A DNA stretch of 64,000 bases from Spirochaetaceae bacterium (GCA_025355995.1 JANXYQ010000129.1:28187-92186), one strand, 5' to 3'. Shown: positions 24,181 to 33,280, counted from the first letter of the stretch. Numbers and translations: made by a program. Notes: a model not told the origin generated them from the sequence alone.

Positions 24181-25589
24181 CCCAACCTCATCCTCGTCTT
24201 GATGTAGGGGCCGCCCGCGGACACCTTCACGTATTCCTTGTGTCCCTTGCCGCAGTAGCCCGATCCATGGAGCTCGAAATCGCCGGAGATCATGCTGATG
24301 TCGGAGAGGACCTGGGGGACGTAGCCCGCGCAGACGACCGGGCCCGCCACCTTGCCTGTGAGCTTTCCGTCCCGGATCTCGCGGGCCAGCGAGAGCACGA
24401 GCTGGATGCCCCAGTTCTTCGGATCCTCCATTCCGGAGTTCATCTTCGCGAGCAGGTAGCCGTGCTTCACCGATGCCATCATGTCCTCGAGCCTGTCCTT
24501 GCCGCTCTGGATGTAGGTGTTGGTCATGCGCGCGTAGGCCTTGTGGTCGAAGGCCTGCCTGCGCCCGTTGCCCGTGGGCTCGGTACCCAGGGCCAGCGCG
24601 GACTGGATGTCCGAGATGCCGGCGACGAGGACACCGTCCTTGATGATGAGGGTCCTCGTGGCGAAGCTTCCCTCGTCGTCGAAGAGATAGCTGCCGCACT
24701 GCTCGGCGCCCTGGGCGCCGTCGTACATGTCCACGATCTCGCTCGCGACGCGCTTGCCCAGGTAGTCCTTGGCGAGGGCGCGTCCCTTGACGAACATATC
24801 GGTCTCGACGCCATGGCCGAAGGCCTCGTGCGCGATGAGCCCCGTTATGTCCGGGGTCGCGATTACCTCATACTCTCCCGGCGCGATCTTTTCCGCCCCT
24901 AGCAGCTCGATAGTCTCCTTCGCGAAGGGCTGGGCGCAGGGCGCCATTTCTTCCAGCATCTCGAGGCCCTTGAGCCCTGAGAAGGCCTCGTAGTTCTCCT
25001 TGGTCAGCTCGCCCCGCCGGGCTACGGCGACTACGTAGGCCTGTCCCCAGATAAAGGACTGCTCCAGGTCGCGCCTGGGTGAAATGAAGACCTTGGACAC
25101 GCGCATATACTCGAGGGCAGCGCGGGCGAACACGATCTCGGGGCTGGTTTCGGCTACGGTCTTCCTTACGGCGTCGAGCCGGTCGAGAATGGTCTCGGGA
25201 TCGGCGGAGAAAGGATCCACGGCCACCTTGGCGAACCAGGAGGCCCGGGCAGCCTCGTCGGGCAGGGAGGGATAGGATCTGGCTCCGCCCGCGGAGTCGA
25301 ATAGGCCGTTCAGCCTCGCGGCGACGTGAGAGGCGAGGTTACCCTCCGGCAGCTCGCTGAGCGCGTACTCGACGATCCGGCCGTCCTTCTGTGCGCGGAA
25401 GACGAAACCGCGCTCGCTCCACTGCGAGTCGTCGACCCGGCGCTCGCGCGCCGTCACGCCGAAGGAAATGCCTTTGGAGTCGGTGCCGAGGACGGAGATA
25501 TAGCCGTAGCTTTTCTCGAGCGCTGCTATCGCCGATCGGAGCCTCGGTTTGCACTGATTGAGCCGCTCGCTCGCTTCGCATTCATGCAT
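24177..25589 (-). CDS. tldD: TldD-like metalloprotease subunit
   Basis: A 470-residue TldD/PmbA family protein carrying the catalytic zinc motif HEAFGHGVETD (E. coli TldD has HEAVGHGLEGD) about 240 residues in. GTEPTGNGRRQ and the C-terminal SGYCGKGHKE are further family blocks where the third zinc ligand lies. It forms the active half of the TldD-TldE protease in the cytosol. It is first in a two-gene operon. There is a start-codon choice near 25589; I kept the ATG there, although I see no strong ribosome site. Confidence 0.88.
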   Translation of the reverse strand: MHECEASERLNQCKPRLRSAIAALEKSYGYISVLGTDSKGISFGVTARERRVDDSQWSERGFVFRAQKDGRIVEYALSELPEGNLASHVAARLNGLFDSAGGARSYPSLPDEAARASWFAKVAVDPFSADPETILDRLDAVRKTVAETSPEIVFARAALEYMRVSKVFISPRRDLEQSFIWGQAYVVAVARRGELTKENYEAFSGLKGLEMLEEMAPCAQPFAKETIELLGAEKIAPGEYEVIATPDITGLIAHEAFGHGVETDMFVKGRALAKDYLGKRVASEIVDMYDGAQGAEQCGSYLFDDEGSFATRTLIIKDGVLVAGISDIQSALALGTEPTGNGRRQAFDHKAYARMTNTYIQSGKDRLEDMMASVKHGYLLAKMNSGMEDPKNWGIQLVLSLAREIRDGKLTGKVAGPVVCAGYVPQVLSDISMISGDFELHGSGYCGKGHKEYVKVSAGGPYIKTRMRLG

Positions 25590-26234
25590 TGGAACCTCGC
25601 TTATTCGGGCATTGTAGGGTCAAGTCCACGGATCAGAAACCCCCTAGCCTGCTGGACAACGCGAAGTACGCTTAGCTCGATACGGAAGGCCAAGGAGACT
25701 TCGAATGGCTGCGCGAGGACTTCGAAACCCGATGCCGATGATGCTTTTCGCCGGCATTCTCGTGGCCCGCGCCGGCGCCCAGACCGGGCTATCCTGAGCG
25801 GCTGCGATTAGGGTAACGGGATGGGACAGGATCGAGCTCGCCCTCGGCCGGAATTTCGCCAAGACCTACCGCTGGGAGCTCGCGAAGGTTTCCCGCGAAA
25901 TCAGGAACCAAAGGTGAGATGAGCCGGACCCTGCGATCTGGAGTTGGAGACGAGGGAATCTCCCAAGGCCGGCAAGAATGGCGTCGACCTGGGCAATCCC
26001 TGGAAATGCTCCTTTCGATGAATCTGGCTGAATTTCAATGCATGGGCGCATATCGCTGGCGCATCAGATTTCGCAATAAGCTCTTTACCGGCGCCTGCGG
26101 GACGTACGCTGGTTGGGAGGATGAACAGCTACGATTCCTCGGCAGCTTCATTCGACGTATGCGCCGGCGCGAGGAGCCGATATTCCTCTAGATCCCTTTC
26201 CCAGGCTGCGGAGACCGAATGGGGATAGTCCCAT
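25590..26234. other. Decayed gene-poor stretch
   Basis: No intact gene. On the plus strand fragments look like former coding sequence: a piece reading GDFEWLREDFETRCR at about 25690-25735 and WDRIELALGRNFAKTYRWEL at about 25820-25885, the latter followed by a stop. A 90-codon frame at 25919-26191 has no ribosome site and no recognisable domain. I read this as the remains of one or more genes lost by deletions and frameshifts. Confidence 0.45.
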
Positions 26235-27362
26235 TCAGCCAATTCGGAGAGGCTTCAATCGCCTTACGACGATAGCATCCTCGGGGCAAACCTCGTGGCA
26301 GCAGTAGCACCGGATGCATTTATCGTAATCGACTTCGATCCGCTTTTTCGCCTTACCCCTGGCGTCGGGCACAAGCTCGAGCGCCTTCTGGGGACAGATG
26401 GTAACGCAAGCGTTGCAAGCGATGCAGGCTTGCCTGGAAAAGAAGGGCCGTCCGACAAATAGGTTCCGCAACGCGGGGGGGATCCTGCGCTCGCCCGCGT
26501 TTCCGCGAGGGACCTGCTTCCAGTCCTTGATTTGTATATCGTCGGGCTTCGTCCCGATTATCTCTATGTCTTCATCCGAGCCTATCCACGCGCCGCGACC
26601 GAGCGCATCCTCGAGGTTCGCGACTAGATTGGGATCGAGGCCGATAATTCGGCACGCGGTCCTGTCGAGGGCCAACGGGTCTCGGGAGGCGAGGAGCGCC
26701 CCGATCTTCCGTGGTGCGCCGGAACCAGGGCCTGGTCCCTCCATGCCGACGATCGCATCCATCAGCGAGAAATCGCTCCTGAGCGCCATGTTGAGGTCCG
26801 TAATCATCTGGCCGAAAAATCGCCGGTCGGGGAAGCGCATATGGAATTGAGGCTTTTGCAGGCCCGGCACGCAGCCGAACAGGTTCTTCATCGCGCCTGT
26901 GAAGTACAGAAGGGTGTGGTTCTTTAGCTTGCACAAGGACACAAGGACATCTGCTTTCACGGCCTCGCGCGCAATGATGAAGTTCTTGACCACCTTCCCT
27001 TCGGGGTTGTCCACCGGGACTCCGTCGGAGAAATCCACCCACTCGGCACCCTCCTCCAAGGCCGCATCGAGGAGGCCGCTCTTGCGGAATGTCGAAGTTC
27101 CCACTTGGAACCCCGGCGAATCTCCGACAAGAATACGGGCTGCGCCATGCTCCCGCGCGTATACGATAGCGGCGCGGAGCACATGGGGGTGTGTGCATAC
27201 CGCGGTATCCGGTTCGGCGCCTCTAAGGATGTTGGGTTTGAGGAGGACTGTCTTCCCATCGACATCCGGAAACCCAGCATCGTCGCAGCTCTGCTTTACG
27301 GCGACCTTAACGGCTTCAAGCTCATATTCCGGACACCGGGTGATCGCTACCTTGGCTTGCAT
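26235..27362 (-). CDS. DUF362 protein with two C-terminal 4Fe-4S ferredoxin motifs
   Basis: A 375-residue protein. The N-terminal about 300 residues are a DUF362 domain (KTVLLKPNIL near the start, VSLCKLKNHTLLYFTGAMKN in the middle). The tail carries two ferredoxin motifs, CIACNACVTICP (about 313-324) and CIRCYCCHEVCP (about 347-358), for two 4Fe-4S clusters. Such proteins are common in anaerobes, and their redox partner is not established. It is a lone leftward gene. The presence of iron-sulfur electron carriers fits anaerobic life. Confidence 0.85.
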   Translation of the reverse strand: MQAKVAITRCPEYELEAVKVAVKQSCDDAGFPDVDGKTVLLKPNILRGAEPDTAVCTHPHVLRAAIVYAREHGAARILVGDSPGFQVGTSTFRKSGLLDAALEEGAEWVDFSDGVPVDNPEGKVVKNFIIAREAVKADVLVSLCKLKNHTLLYFTGAMKNLFGCVPGLQKPQFHMRFPDRRFFGQMITDLNMALRSDFSLMDAIVGMEGPGPGSGAPRKIGALLASRDPLALDRTACRIIGLDPNLVANLEDALGRGAWIGSDEDIEIIGTKPDDIQIKDWKQVPRGNAGERRIPPALRNLFVGRPFFSRQACIACNACVTICPQKALELVPDARGKAKKRIEVDYDKCIRCYCCHEVCPEDAIVVRRLKPLRIG

Positions 27363-28296
27363 GGGCTATATGATAGCCTCTAGGAAGAATTGAGTAAACC
27401 TGGCATTCATGCCTTGCAAGAACCACATCAAGGAAAGGATCATTGAGTGACTTACCTGTGTTCACTAACGCTCGCTTCGCTCCCATTCGGCCGTGAACGC
27501 CTCTTAATGCACATCACGATAATCCGGCTACGACCCCAAAGGCATAGTTTTGATGAATAAGCGTTTCAATGATTGGGTATTGCACGATTCAACAGTAACT
27601 TTTGGGCTATGCGTTGGAGGCTCTATGGAACAGTAAATCTATAACTATATTAAGCATTACGCCAGGAAATGCCCGAGAATAACGAATATCTCCGATGGGG
27701 TTCTTGCTCAGAAAAGAAATGACACCGTCTATGAGACCTGCCAACGGTGCGAGAACACGAAAAATGCTGGAATGAAGGCCCTGTAAATCAACCAGGCATT
27801 TACCTTTTAATAATCGAAGGAATATGTTGCATGGCTACGTCAGTTAAACATTTTCCATCTTTTCAAGAACTGTAGAGTAATAGACGGACTTGATATTCCA
27901 GAAACCGAGCATATTTCCCTAGGTATTTGCAAGATATGCAGTGCCCGAAAACTACGAGATGAAGTAAAAGCCAAACTATTGAACTGATCATGGACGCCGC
28001 CCAATCTACTGTATGTCTGACTAAACAATAATAAGGCGGGGATGGTCAGGTCCTCGCCCCCATACTACGGAATCTGCCGGGGCGGATATTCACGGAAGGG
28101 AAAGGAATTCCGCCGATTCCGTAGACAGCCCTCGACCCAAATTTCAAGCATTTCGAAAACGGATACGCCCATCATCAAGCATCGAAACGATGCTTCCGAA
28201 AAATGAAAGTCGGCGATTGCAAGAAATAACGAAAGATGTTTGACTAATGCCTGAAATACCCAAATCTTATAGCGATACTGTGGAATGGGAGCATGC
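27363..28296. other. Gene-poor, relatively AT-rich stretch with protein relics
   Basis: No intact gene is supported. Two plus-strand relics are visible: about 27635-27786 ending in ETCQRCENTKNAGMKAL (CxxC motif) and about 27830-27985 ending in GICKICSARKLRDEVKAKLLN (another CxxC). Both end in stops and lack good starts. They may be two pieces of one lost zinc-ribbon protein, or diverged small genes. The last 250 bp before the EamA gene show no clear promoter. Confidence 0.4.
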
Positions 28297-29163
28297 ATGA
28301 CTAATCGCGGGAAACTGCTATTTATCGCGCTTTCGCTCATCTGGGGCATTCCCTACCTGCTCATCAAAGTCGCGATGAGCGAACTTGCCCCAGCGAGCTT
28401 AGTGTTTCTCCGTACGGCGATCGGCGCCATCCTTCTGCTTCCTTTCGCGTTGGCTCGCCGTAAGCTGCGTGATCTGTTGCCGCACTGGCGCGCGCTGCTG
28501 TTATACACCGCGGTTGAGTTGGCGGTACCCTGGGTCCTGCTTTCGGATGCCGAAAGAAGGGTGACAAGCTCCCTGGCCGGCCTCATGGTGGCTTCGGTCC
28601 CGCTCGTCGGCGCCGTACTAGCGCGCTTGGGCGGCGGCACGGACAAACTCGGCGGCAAGCAAGTGTCGGGGCTTTTGGTGGGACTGGCGGGCGTAGTCGT
28701 CCTGCTTGGCTTCAATATCGGGGCCGGAGACATCCTGGCGTTAGGGGAGATCGTCGTGGTCGTGATCGGCTATGCCCTTGGGCCGATGATCATCTCGCGG
28801 AGGCTTTCGGGCCTTCCCACTCTCGACGTGGTAACGGTCTCGCTCCTGGCTTGCGCTTTTATTTACGCTCCATTTGGTATCGCGCAACTTCCTCGGGCTA
28901 TGCCCTCGGCCGCTGTCGTGGGGGCGGTCATCGGCCTTGGTGTGATTTGCACCGCTGTGGCCTTCATCGTCTTCTTCAAGCTCATCGCCGAGATTGGGCC
29001 GACGCGGGCGACGGTGGTCACATACCTGAATCCTGCCGTAGCGGTGGCCGCCGGTGTCGCATTGCTGGGGGAGCCGTTCACCGCGGCGACGGCCGTCGGC
29101 TTCGTCTTGATCATCGGAGGGGCGTTGTTTGCCACGGGAGCGCTCAGTCGAAAAACGCCGTAG
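28297..29163 (+). CDS. EamA/DMT family transporter
   Basis: A 288-residue protein with about ten membrane helices and two EamA repeats (LSLIWGIPYLLIKVAM at the start of the first; ALGEIVVVVIGYALGPMI at the start of the second; LNPAVAVAAGVALLGEPF near the end, a family hallmark). I prefer the ATG at 28297 because GGGAG precedes it; an ATG four codons earlier is possible. Members export or import amino acids and other metabolites; the substrate is unknown. Single gene after a decayed region. Confidence 0.85.
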   Translation: MTNRGKLLFIALSLIWGIPYLLIKVAMSELAPASLVFLRTAIGAILLLPFALARRKLRDLLPHWRALLLYTAVELAVPWVLLSDAERRVTSSLAGLMVASVPLVGAVLARLGGGTDKLGGKQVSGLLVGLAGVVVLLGFNIGAGDILALGEIVVVVIGYALGPMIISRRLSGLPTLDVVTVSLLACAFIYAPFGIAQLPRAMPSAAVVGAVIGLGVICTAVAFIVFFKLIAEIGPTRATVVTYLNPAVAVAAGVALLGEPFTAATAVGFVLIIGGALFATGALSRKTP

Positions 29164-29227
29164 GTAGTATTCGAACTGGGCACGATGAATGGGCGGCGAA
29201 TATCTCGAGCAAGCGATAGGGCTTCGC

Positions 29228-29698
29228 TTATTGAGCATTCTTGAGGTCGAGGTATCGTGACCACGAGTACTTCGGCGTCCAGCCAAAATCGGACATTGCA
29301 TTCTCACAGCAAATAATCGATCGATACGGTGCTTCCTCGTATTTTTCTCGGTTTTTCCAAGTAATACCAGGATGGAGGAGCTTGGCGAGCTCGAGACTGG
29401 TCCTGCCCGAGGTGGTAATGTCATTAGCTGAAACCAGGTAATGTTCGAAGGCGCGGCCCCGGCCTTGGAGATTCTCTGCCAACGGATTGGCGCTCTGGGA
29501 CTCGGATCCCTCCGTCGCAACCGCAAGATGGAGTACAGCGTCGCATCCCGAAATGGAGGATTTGATTTGAGGAAGATCCAATAGGTCACGGCCATCTTTT
29601 TTGTCGAAGCCGATATGGGCGACCCCTCTATGCCTTAGCATTTCGGAAAAATATTCGCCGACGCTCCCTTCGGAACCCGTAAGAAATAGTTTCACCAT
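29228..29698 (-). pseudogene. NAD-dependent epimerase/dehydratase with internal deletion
   Basis: A 156-residue frame starts like an SDR-family epimerase (KLFLTGSEGSVGEYFSEML, then AVLHLAVA) and ends like one (YLVSANDITTSGRTSLELA, then MSDFGWTPKYSW). Full-length relatives have about 280-300 residues; the middle, including the catalytic YxxxK, is absent, with the join near VATEGSE. The reading frame is kept, so a short protein could be made, but it cannot be a normal epimerase. It lies between two transporter genes in the second tRNA-linked segment. Confidence 0.65.
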
Positions 29699-29726
29699 TT
29701 CCCCCTGGGCTAGGATTCAGGCCGGG

Positions 29727-31025
29727 TCAGACTTTGATCCCGCGCAGTTCCCGCAGGCTCGCGAGCCAGAAGCAGAGAACGAGGAAGCCGAGCGTCGAGA
29801 GGGCATAGGCGAACCAGAGAGGGAGGGCTCGCACGAGCGCGGCGCCCGCCAGATAGCCGACTGGCACGGATAACGAGGACATGGAGCCGAAGAAGCCCCA
29901 GAATCGGCCTCGGAATTCATCGGCCGTGCGATTTTGGAGGATGATCGTTATAGGAACGTTGAAGAAGGTAGTGGCGAAACCGAGGAGGAAGCTGATGAAG
30001 ACGCACAGATACGTGATGCCCCAGTTCCCGAAGCTCGCCCGAAACGGCGCCCCGAGGGGCGTGAAGAGGACCGCGATGGCGAATGCCTGGCAGGCGCAGA
30101 GGAGGAGGAGGCCCCTGATAATCGCCTTCCTCAGGTCGAGCTTGTGCAGGACGCGGGGAATGATCATCGAGGCGATCATCGTCCCGACGAATAGAGAGCC
30201 GAGGGAGAGGGCCAGCTGGAAGGAAGTCGCCTTGAGGATGACGTTGAAGAGGTAGGGGAAGTAGACGAAGCCGATAGGCATGAGGAGCGCGTTGTAGGCC
30301 GCGTACATGATACAGAACGCCGCGATGAGGCGGTCTTTCCTGACATAGCGATAGCCGTCGCGCAGCTCCCTGACCGCCCGCTCGATTTCGGTCAGGAGGG
30401 ATTCGAGGGGCCGCGCGCCTGCGGGCGCCGCCCGGGCGGAGACGAAGTATTCGAGGCCGGCGGAAACCAGGAAAGAGGCCGCGTTGATGATGAAGACCGC
30501 CGAGATGCCTGCCCACGCGTAAAGGGCGCCGCCCGCGAGCATGCCGACGAACGCGCAGAGGGACCAGCTGAACTGGTTCATCGAACTCGCTTCGGGGATC
30601 TGGTCCGCTTCGACCAGGTTGGGGATGATGGCGCCGGCCGCGGGATTGAAGACCGCCCCGCAGGCCGCGAGGACGACCGCGCCGACGTAGAGCATCCATA
30701 TTTCCAGCGCTCCCGCGTAGAGGATCAGGGCGAGGGCTAGAACCATTGCCCAGCGGGCCAGATCCATCGCAACGAGGATCGATTTCCTGCTCGTGCGATC
30801 CGCTATCGCGCCGCCCAAGGGCGACAGCAGGGCCAGCGTCAGCGAGTCGACGACAAGGAAGACCGCCATCTGGATGGGGGATTTGGTCCTGTCCAGGATG
30901 TACCAGGACAGGGCGAAGGCGTAGAGCTGGTCGCCGAGCTGGGATACGATCTTTCCCGAGAAGAGGAGGAGGTAGTTCCGGTTCCTTAGGACGGGCGCCG
31001 GCTTCGCCCCAGCTGTGTCAGCCAT
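29727..31025 (-). CDS. MFS transporter, MFS_3/enterobactin-exporter-like
   Basis: A 432-residue membrane protein with about twelve hydrophobic helices. The N-terminus (NRNYLLLFSGKIVSQLGDQLYAFALSWY) and the loop GGAIADRTSRKS after helix 2 are typical of the MFS_3/EntS type of drug or siderophore exporters. A long central loop (about residues 195-230) separates the two halves. Substrate unknown. Its base composition resembles the chromosome more than the defence island does. Confidence 0.88.
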   Translation of the reverse strand: MADTAGAKPAPVLRNRNYLLLFSGKIVSQLGDQLYAFALSWYILDRTKSPIQMAVFLVVDSLTLALLSPLGGAIADRTSRKSILVAMDLARWAMVLALALILYAGALEIWMLYVGAVVLAACGAVFNPAAGAIIPNLVEADQIPEASSMNQFSWSLCAFVGMLAGGALYAWAGISAVFIINAASFLVSAGLEYFVSARAAPAGARPLESLLTEIERAVRELRDGYRYVRKDRLIAAFCIMYAAYNALLMPIGFVYFPYLFNVILKATSFQLALSLGSLFVGTMIASMIIPRVLHKLDLRKAIIRGLLLLCACQAFAIAVLFTPLGAPFRASFGNWGITYLCVFISFLLGFATTFFNVPITIILQNRTADEFRGRFWGFFGSMSSLSVPVGYLAGAALVRALPLWFAYALSTLGFLVLCFWLASLRELRGIKV

Positions 31026-31177
31026 CGCATTAACATCCTACCAGGACCCAGAGGGAAATGGCCACTGTAACATTAAAATTATAAGGCATCGAAATATTTA
31101 TGTTGTATATATAATGTAGGAATTGAAAGGTCGCAATGCGCGAAAATTTCGTATAGATGCATTTAAATGGATAGCAC

Positions 31178-31238
31178 AGGTTCGAGGCTGCCCCTGCTGT
31201 AGGCTTCAGTCAGGAGAAATCTGGTGCCTTAGTTTTTT
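31178..31238 (+). repeat. Degenerate third copy of the tRNA-fMet 3'-end repeat
   Basis: The sequence AGGTTCGAG...GCCCCTGCTGTAGG at 31178-31203 matches the tRNA T arm and acceptor end with small changes and one missing base. It is followed by GGAGAAATCTGGTGCCTT and a T run, which match the end of the 121-bp repeat. The middle part of the repeat (about 60 bp) is deleted. It marks the right end of the second segment. Confidence 0.7.
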
Positions 31239-31315
31239 CCTCCTCGTCCTGACCTAGGAACTACAACACTATAAGCGACACTTTTTCATTATTTCGTCGA
31301 TAAACCTGCAACCTT

Positions 31316-31344
31316 TTGACATAAAAACAGTCTTTGTACGTATG
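31316..31344 (+). promoter_or_regulatory. Possible promoter of the nitronate monooxygenase-like gene
   Basis: TTGACA at 31316-31321 is a perfect -35 box. The -10 (CGTATG at 17 bp or TACGTA at 15 bp) is poor. Confidence 0.4.
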
Positions 31345-31367
31345 TCGAGGTGTATTCAGGAGATAGC

Positions 31368-32450
31368 ATGATAGATAGAAGTCTGAAGAGTCTGCGGATT
31401 GGGAATCTCATTGCGAGAATCCCAATCGTCCAGGGCGGGATGGGCGTTGGCATTTCCCTCTCCGGCCTGGCGGCGGCTACGGCCAACGCGGGCGGGGTCG
31501 GCGTCATCGCGGCCGCAGGTATCGGTCTCCTCGAGCCGGACGGCCTGAAGGACTTCCTCGGCGCCAGCCTCCGCGGCCTCCGCAAGGAGATCCGGCGGGC
31601 GAGAGAGCTCACGCGGGGCGTGCTCGGCGTGAATATCATGGTCGCCTTGAGCAACTTCTCCGACCTCGTGAAGGCGGCCGTCGAGGAGGGCATAGACATC
31701 ATCTTCGCAGGCGCGGGCCTTCCGGTGAATCTTCCCGAATTCGTCAAGGGAAGCTCGACGATGATCGCTCCCATCGTTTCCTCCGGCCGGGCCGCGACGC
31801 TCATACTCAAGCGCTGGAAGGACAAGTATTCGTACACGGCGGACGCGGTCGTGGTCGAGGGGCCCAAGGCGGGGGGCCATCTCGGCTTCAAGCGCGAGCA
31901 GCTCGAGGACGGCGACTACGCCCTCGAGAAGATCCTCGTCGATGTCGTGGCCGCGGTCAGGCCCTTCGGCGTGGAAGCCGAGAGGGAAATTCCCGTCATC
32001 GCCGGAGGCGGCGTGTATACCGGCGCGGACATCCGCCGGATCCTCGAGCTCGGGGCTTCGGGCGTGCAGATGGCCACGCGCTTCGTCGCCACCGAGGAGT
32101 GCGACGCGTCGCCCGTCTTCAAGAATAGCTACGTCGAGGCCCACGAAGGCGATATGGAGATCATCTCGAGCCCTGTCGGGATGCCGGGCCGGGCCATCCG
32201 CAACGACTTTCTCGACCAGGTCGAATCAGGCCATCGCAAGCCCTTCGCCTGCCCCTTCAAGTGCATCGTCACCTGCGATTACGAGAAGGCTCCCTATTGC
32301 ATCTCCCTCGCCCTGCTAAACGCGCAGAAGGGCCACCTGGACAAGGGCTTCGCCTTCGCGGGGGCCAACGCGTACCGCGTGAAGAAGATCGTCAAGGTCG
32401 GCGAGCTGGTGGACTCCCTAGTCGAGGAATACGGCGAATCGGGTGTATAA
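31368..32450 (+). CDS. Nitronate monooxygenase / FabK-like FMN-dependent TIM-barrel enzyme
   Basis: A 360-residue FMN enzyme of the 2-nitropropane dioxygenase/FabK superfamily. N-terminal PIVQGGMGVGISLSGLAAA, the substrate-site EGPKAGGHLGF (His near residue 170), and IPVIAGGGVYTG...GASGVQMATRF for phosphate binding are visible. The C-terminal extension holds cysteines (CPFKCIVTCDYEKAPYC), a feature I associate with a subgroup in anaerobes. The ATG at 31368 has AGGAG at ideal spacing. It could oxidise nitronates or act as an enoyl-reductase-like enzyme; sequence alone does not decide. Confidence 0.85.
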   Translation: MIDRSLKSLRIGNLIARIPIVQGGMGVGISLSGLAAATANAGGVGVIAAAGIGLLEPDGLKDFLGASLRGLRKEIRRARELTRGVLGVNIMVALSNFSDLVKAAVEEGIDIIFAGAGLPVNLPEFVKGSSTMIAPIVSSGRAATLILKRWKDKYSYTADAVVVEGPKAGGHLGFKREQLEDGDYALEKILVDVVAAVRPFGVEAEREIPVIAGGGVYTGADIRRILELGASGVQMATRFVATEECDASPVFKNSYVEAHEGDMEIISSPVGMPGRAIRNDFLDQVESGHRKPFACPFKCIVTCDYEKAPYCISLALLNAQKGHLDKGFAFAGANAYRVKKIVKVGELVDSLVEEYGESGV

Positions 32451-32451
32451 T
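32446..32451 (+). promoter_or_regulatory. Extended -10 box directly upstream of aat-like gene
   Basis: TGTATAAT is a perfect extended -10 box (TATAAT at 32446-32451), partly inside the end of the preceding gene. Transcription would start within a base or two of the ATG at 32459, giving a leaderless mRNA. No good -35. Confidence 0.45.
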
Positions 32452-32458
32452 CGAGGGC

Positions 32459-33280
32459 ATGCTCCTGTATTCTGGCCGAGGCATTCCCTTCGTAATGCCT
32501 CCGGAGGACGCCGATTCCCTAGCTGACTGGTTCGAGGCCGAGTATCCGGAGGAGTTCTGCGCGAGCATGAGCTTCGAGCCCGACTTCGTGGACTCGCTCT
32601 GCGCTGCGGGCTTCATTCCGATGGCGATGAACGACGGGGGCGAGGATGAGTACCTCATCCCCAAGCTCCACGCCGTACGCTCGGTGATGGAACCCCGCGA
32701 TATCGCCGTGACGCGCACCGCGCGCCGCGAGAGCTCCCGCTATTCCTTCGGCCTAGACGCGCGCTTCGGCGAGGTGCTCGAGGCCTGCGTAGCGACGCAC
32801 GGGGACGATTGGCTCCGCCCGCCCCTGCAAGCCGCCTGGATGGAGCTCTTCCGCACCAGGCAGGAAAGGCGCTGCCGCTTCGCCTCGATGGAGCTCTACT
32901 CGCGCTCCGGGCCGGCAGGCCCCGACGGACGGCTCGTCGCTCGCGACATGGAACTTGTTGCGGGCGAGATCGGGGTCTTCGTGGGATCCTGTTACACGAG
33001 CCTGACGGGCTTCCGCCGCGAATCGGGCTCCGGGACGGTGCAGCTCGTCGCGGCCGCGCGGTTTCTCGAGGCCTCGGGCGTGGCGCTCTGGGACCTCGGC
33101 ATGCCGCTCGACTACAAGGCTACGATAGGAGCGCATAACGTGTCGCGCGGGGAATTCTCTGCCCTTTTCCGCTCTGCGCGCGGGAGGGCTCCTCGGCTGG
33201 ATGCCGGTCCCTTCCCCGCGCGGGACCTCATCGATCGCCGCGCCTCTGTCCCGCTGGGCGCCTGCCCTACCGCTCCCTGA
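32459..33280 (+). CDS. aat: Leucyl/phenylalanyl-tRNA--protein transferase family (Aat-like)
   Basis: A 273-residue GNAT-fold protein of the L/F-transferase family, which adds Leu or Phe from tRNA to N-terminal Arg/Lys of proteins and so marks them for ClpAP (N-degron pathway). Family blocks: ELVAGEIGVFVGSCYTSLTG, a GTVQLVAAARFL helix, then ALWDLGMPLDYKATIGAHNVSRGEF, equivalent to the conserved DCQ...HLxSLGA...RxEF region. It is somewhat divergent (DLGM instead of DCQ). There is no ribosome site at the ATG; see the -10 box above. Its 3' end overlaps the convergent VWA gene by 14 bp. Confidence 0.8.
   Translation: MLLYSGRGIPFVMPPEDADSLADWFEAEYPEEFCASMSFEPDFVDSLCAAGFIPMAMNDGGEDEYLIPKLHAVRSVMEPRDIAVTRTARRESSRYSFGLDARFGEVLEACVATHGDDWLRPPLQAAWMELFRTRQERRCRFASMELYSRSGPAGPDGRLVARDMELVAGEIGVFVGSCYTSLTGFRRESGSGTVQLVAAARFLEASGVALWDLGMPLDYKATIGAHNVSRGEFSALFRSARGRAPRLDAGPFPARDLIDRRASVPLGACPTAP

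Noticed and set aside
22876..24699. Longer tldE frame starting inside tldD
   Set aside because: The extra 173 codons are out of frame with tldD and Arg/Gly-rich; an ATGA overlap start at 24180 fits the family.
11829..31238. An integrase or recombinase gene in the islands
   Set aside because: I looked for the tyrosine-recombinase RHR-Y pattern and serine-recombinase N-terminus and found none; only the IS3 remnant is present.
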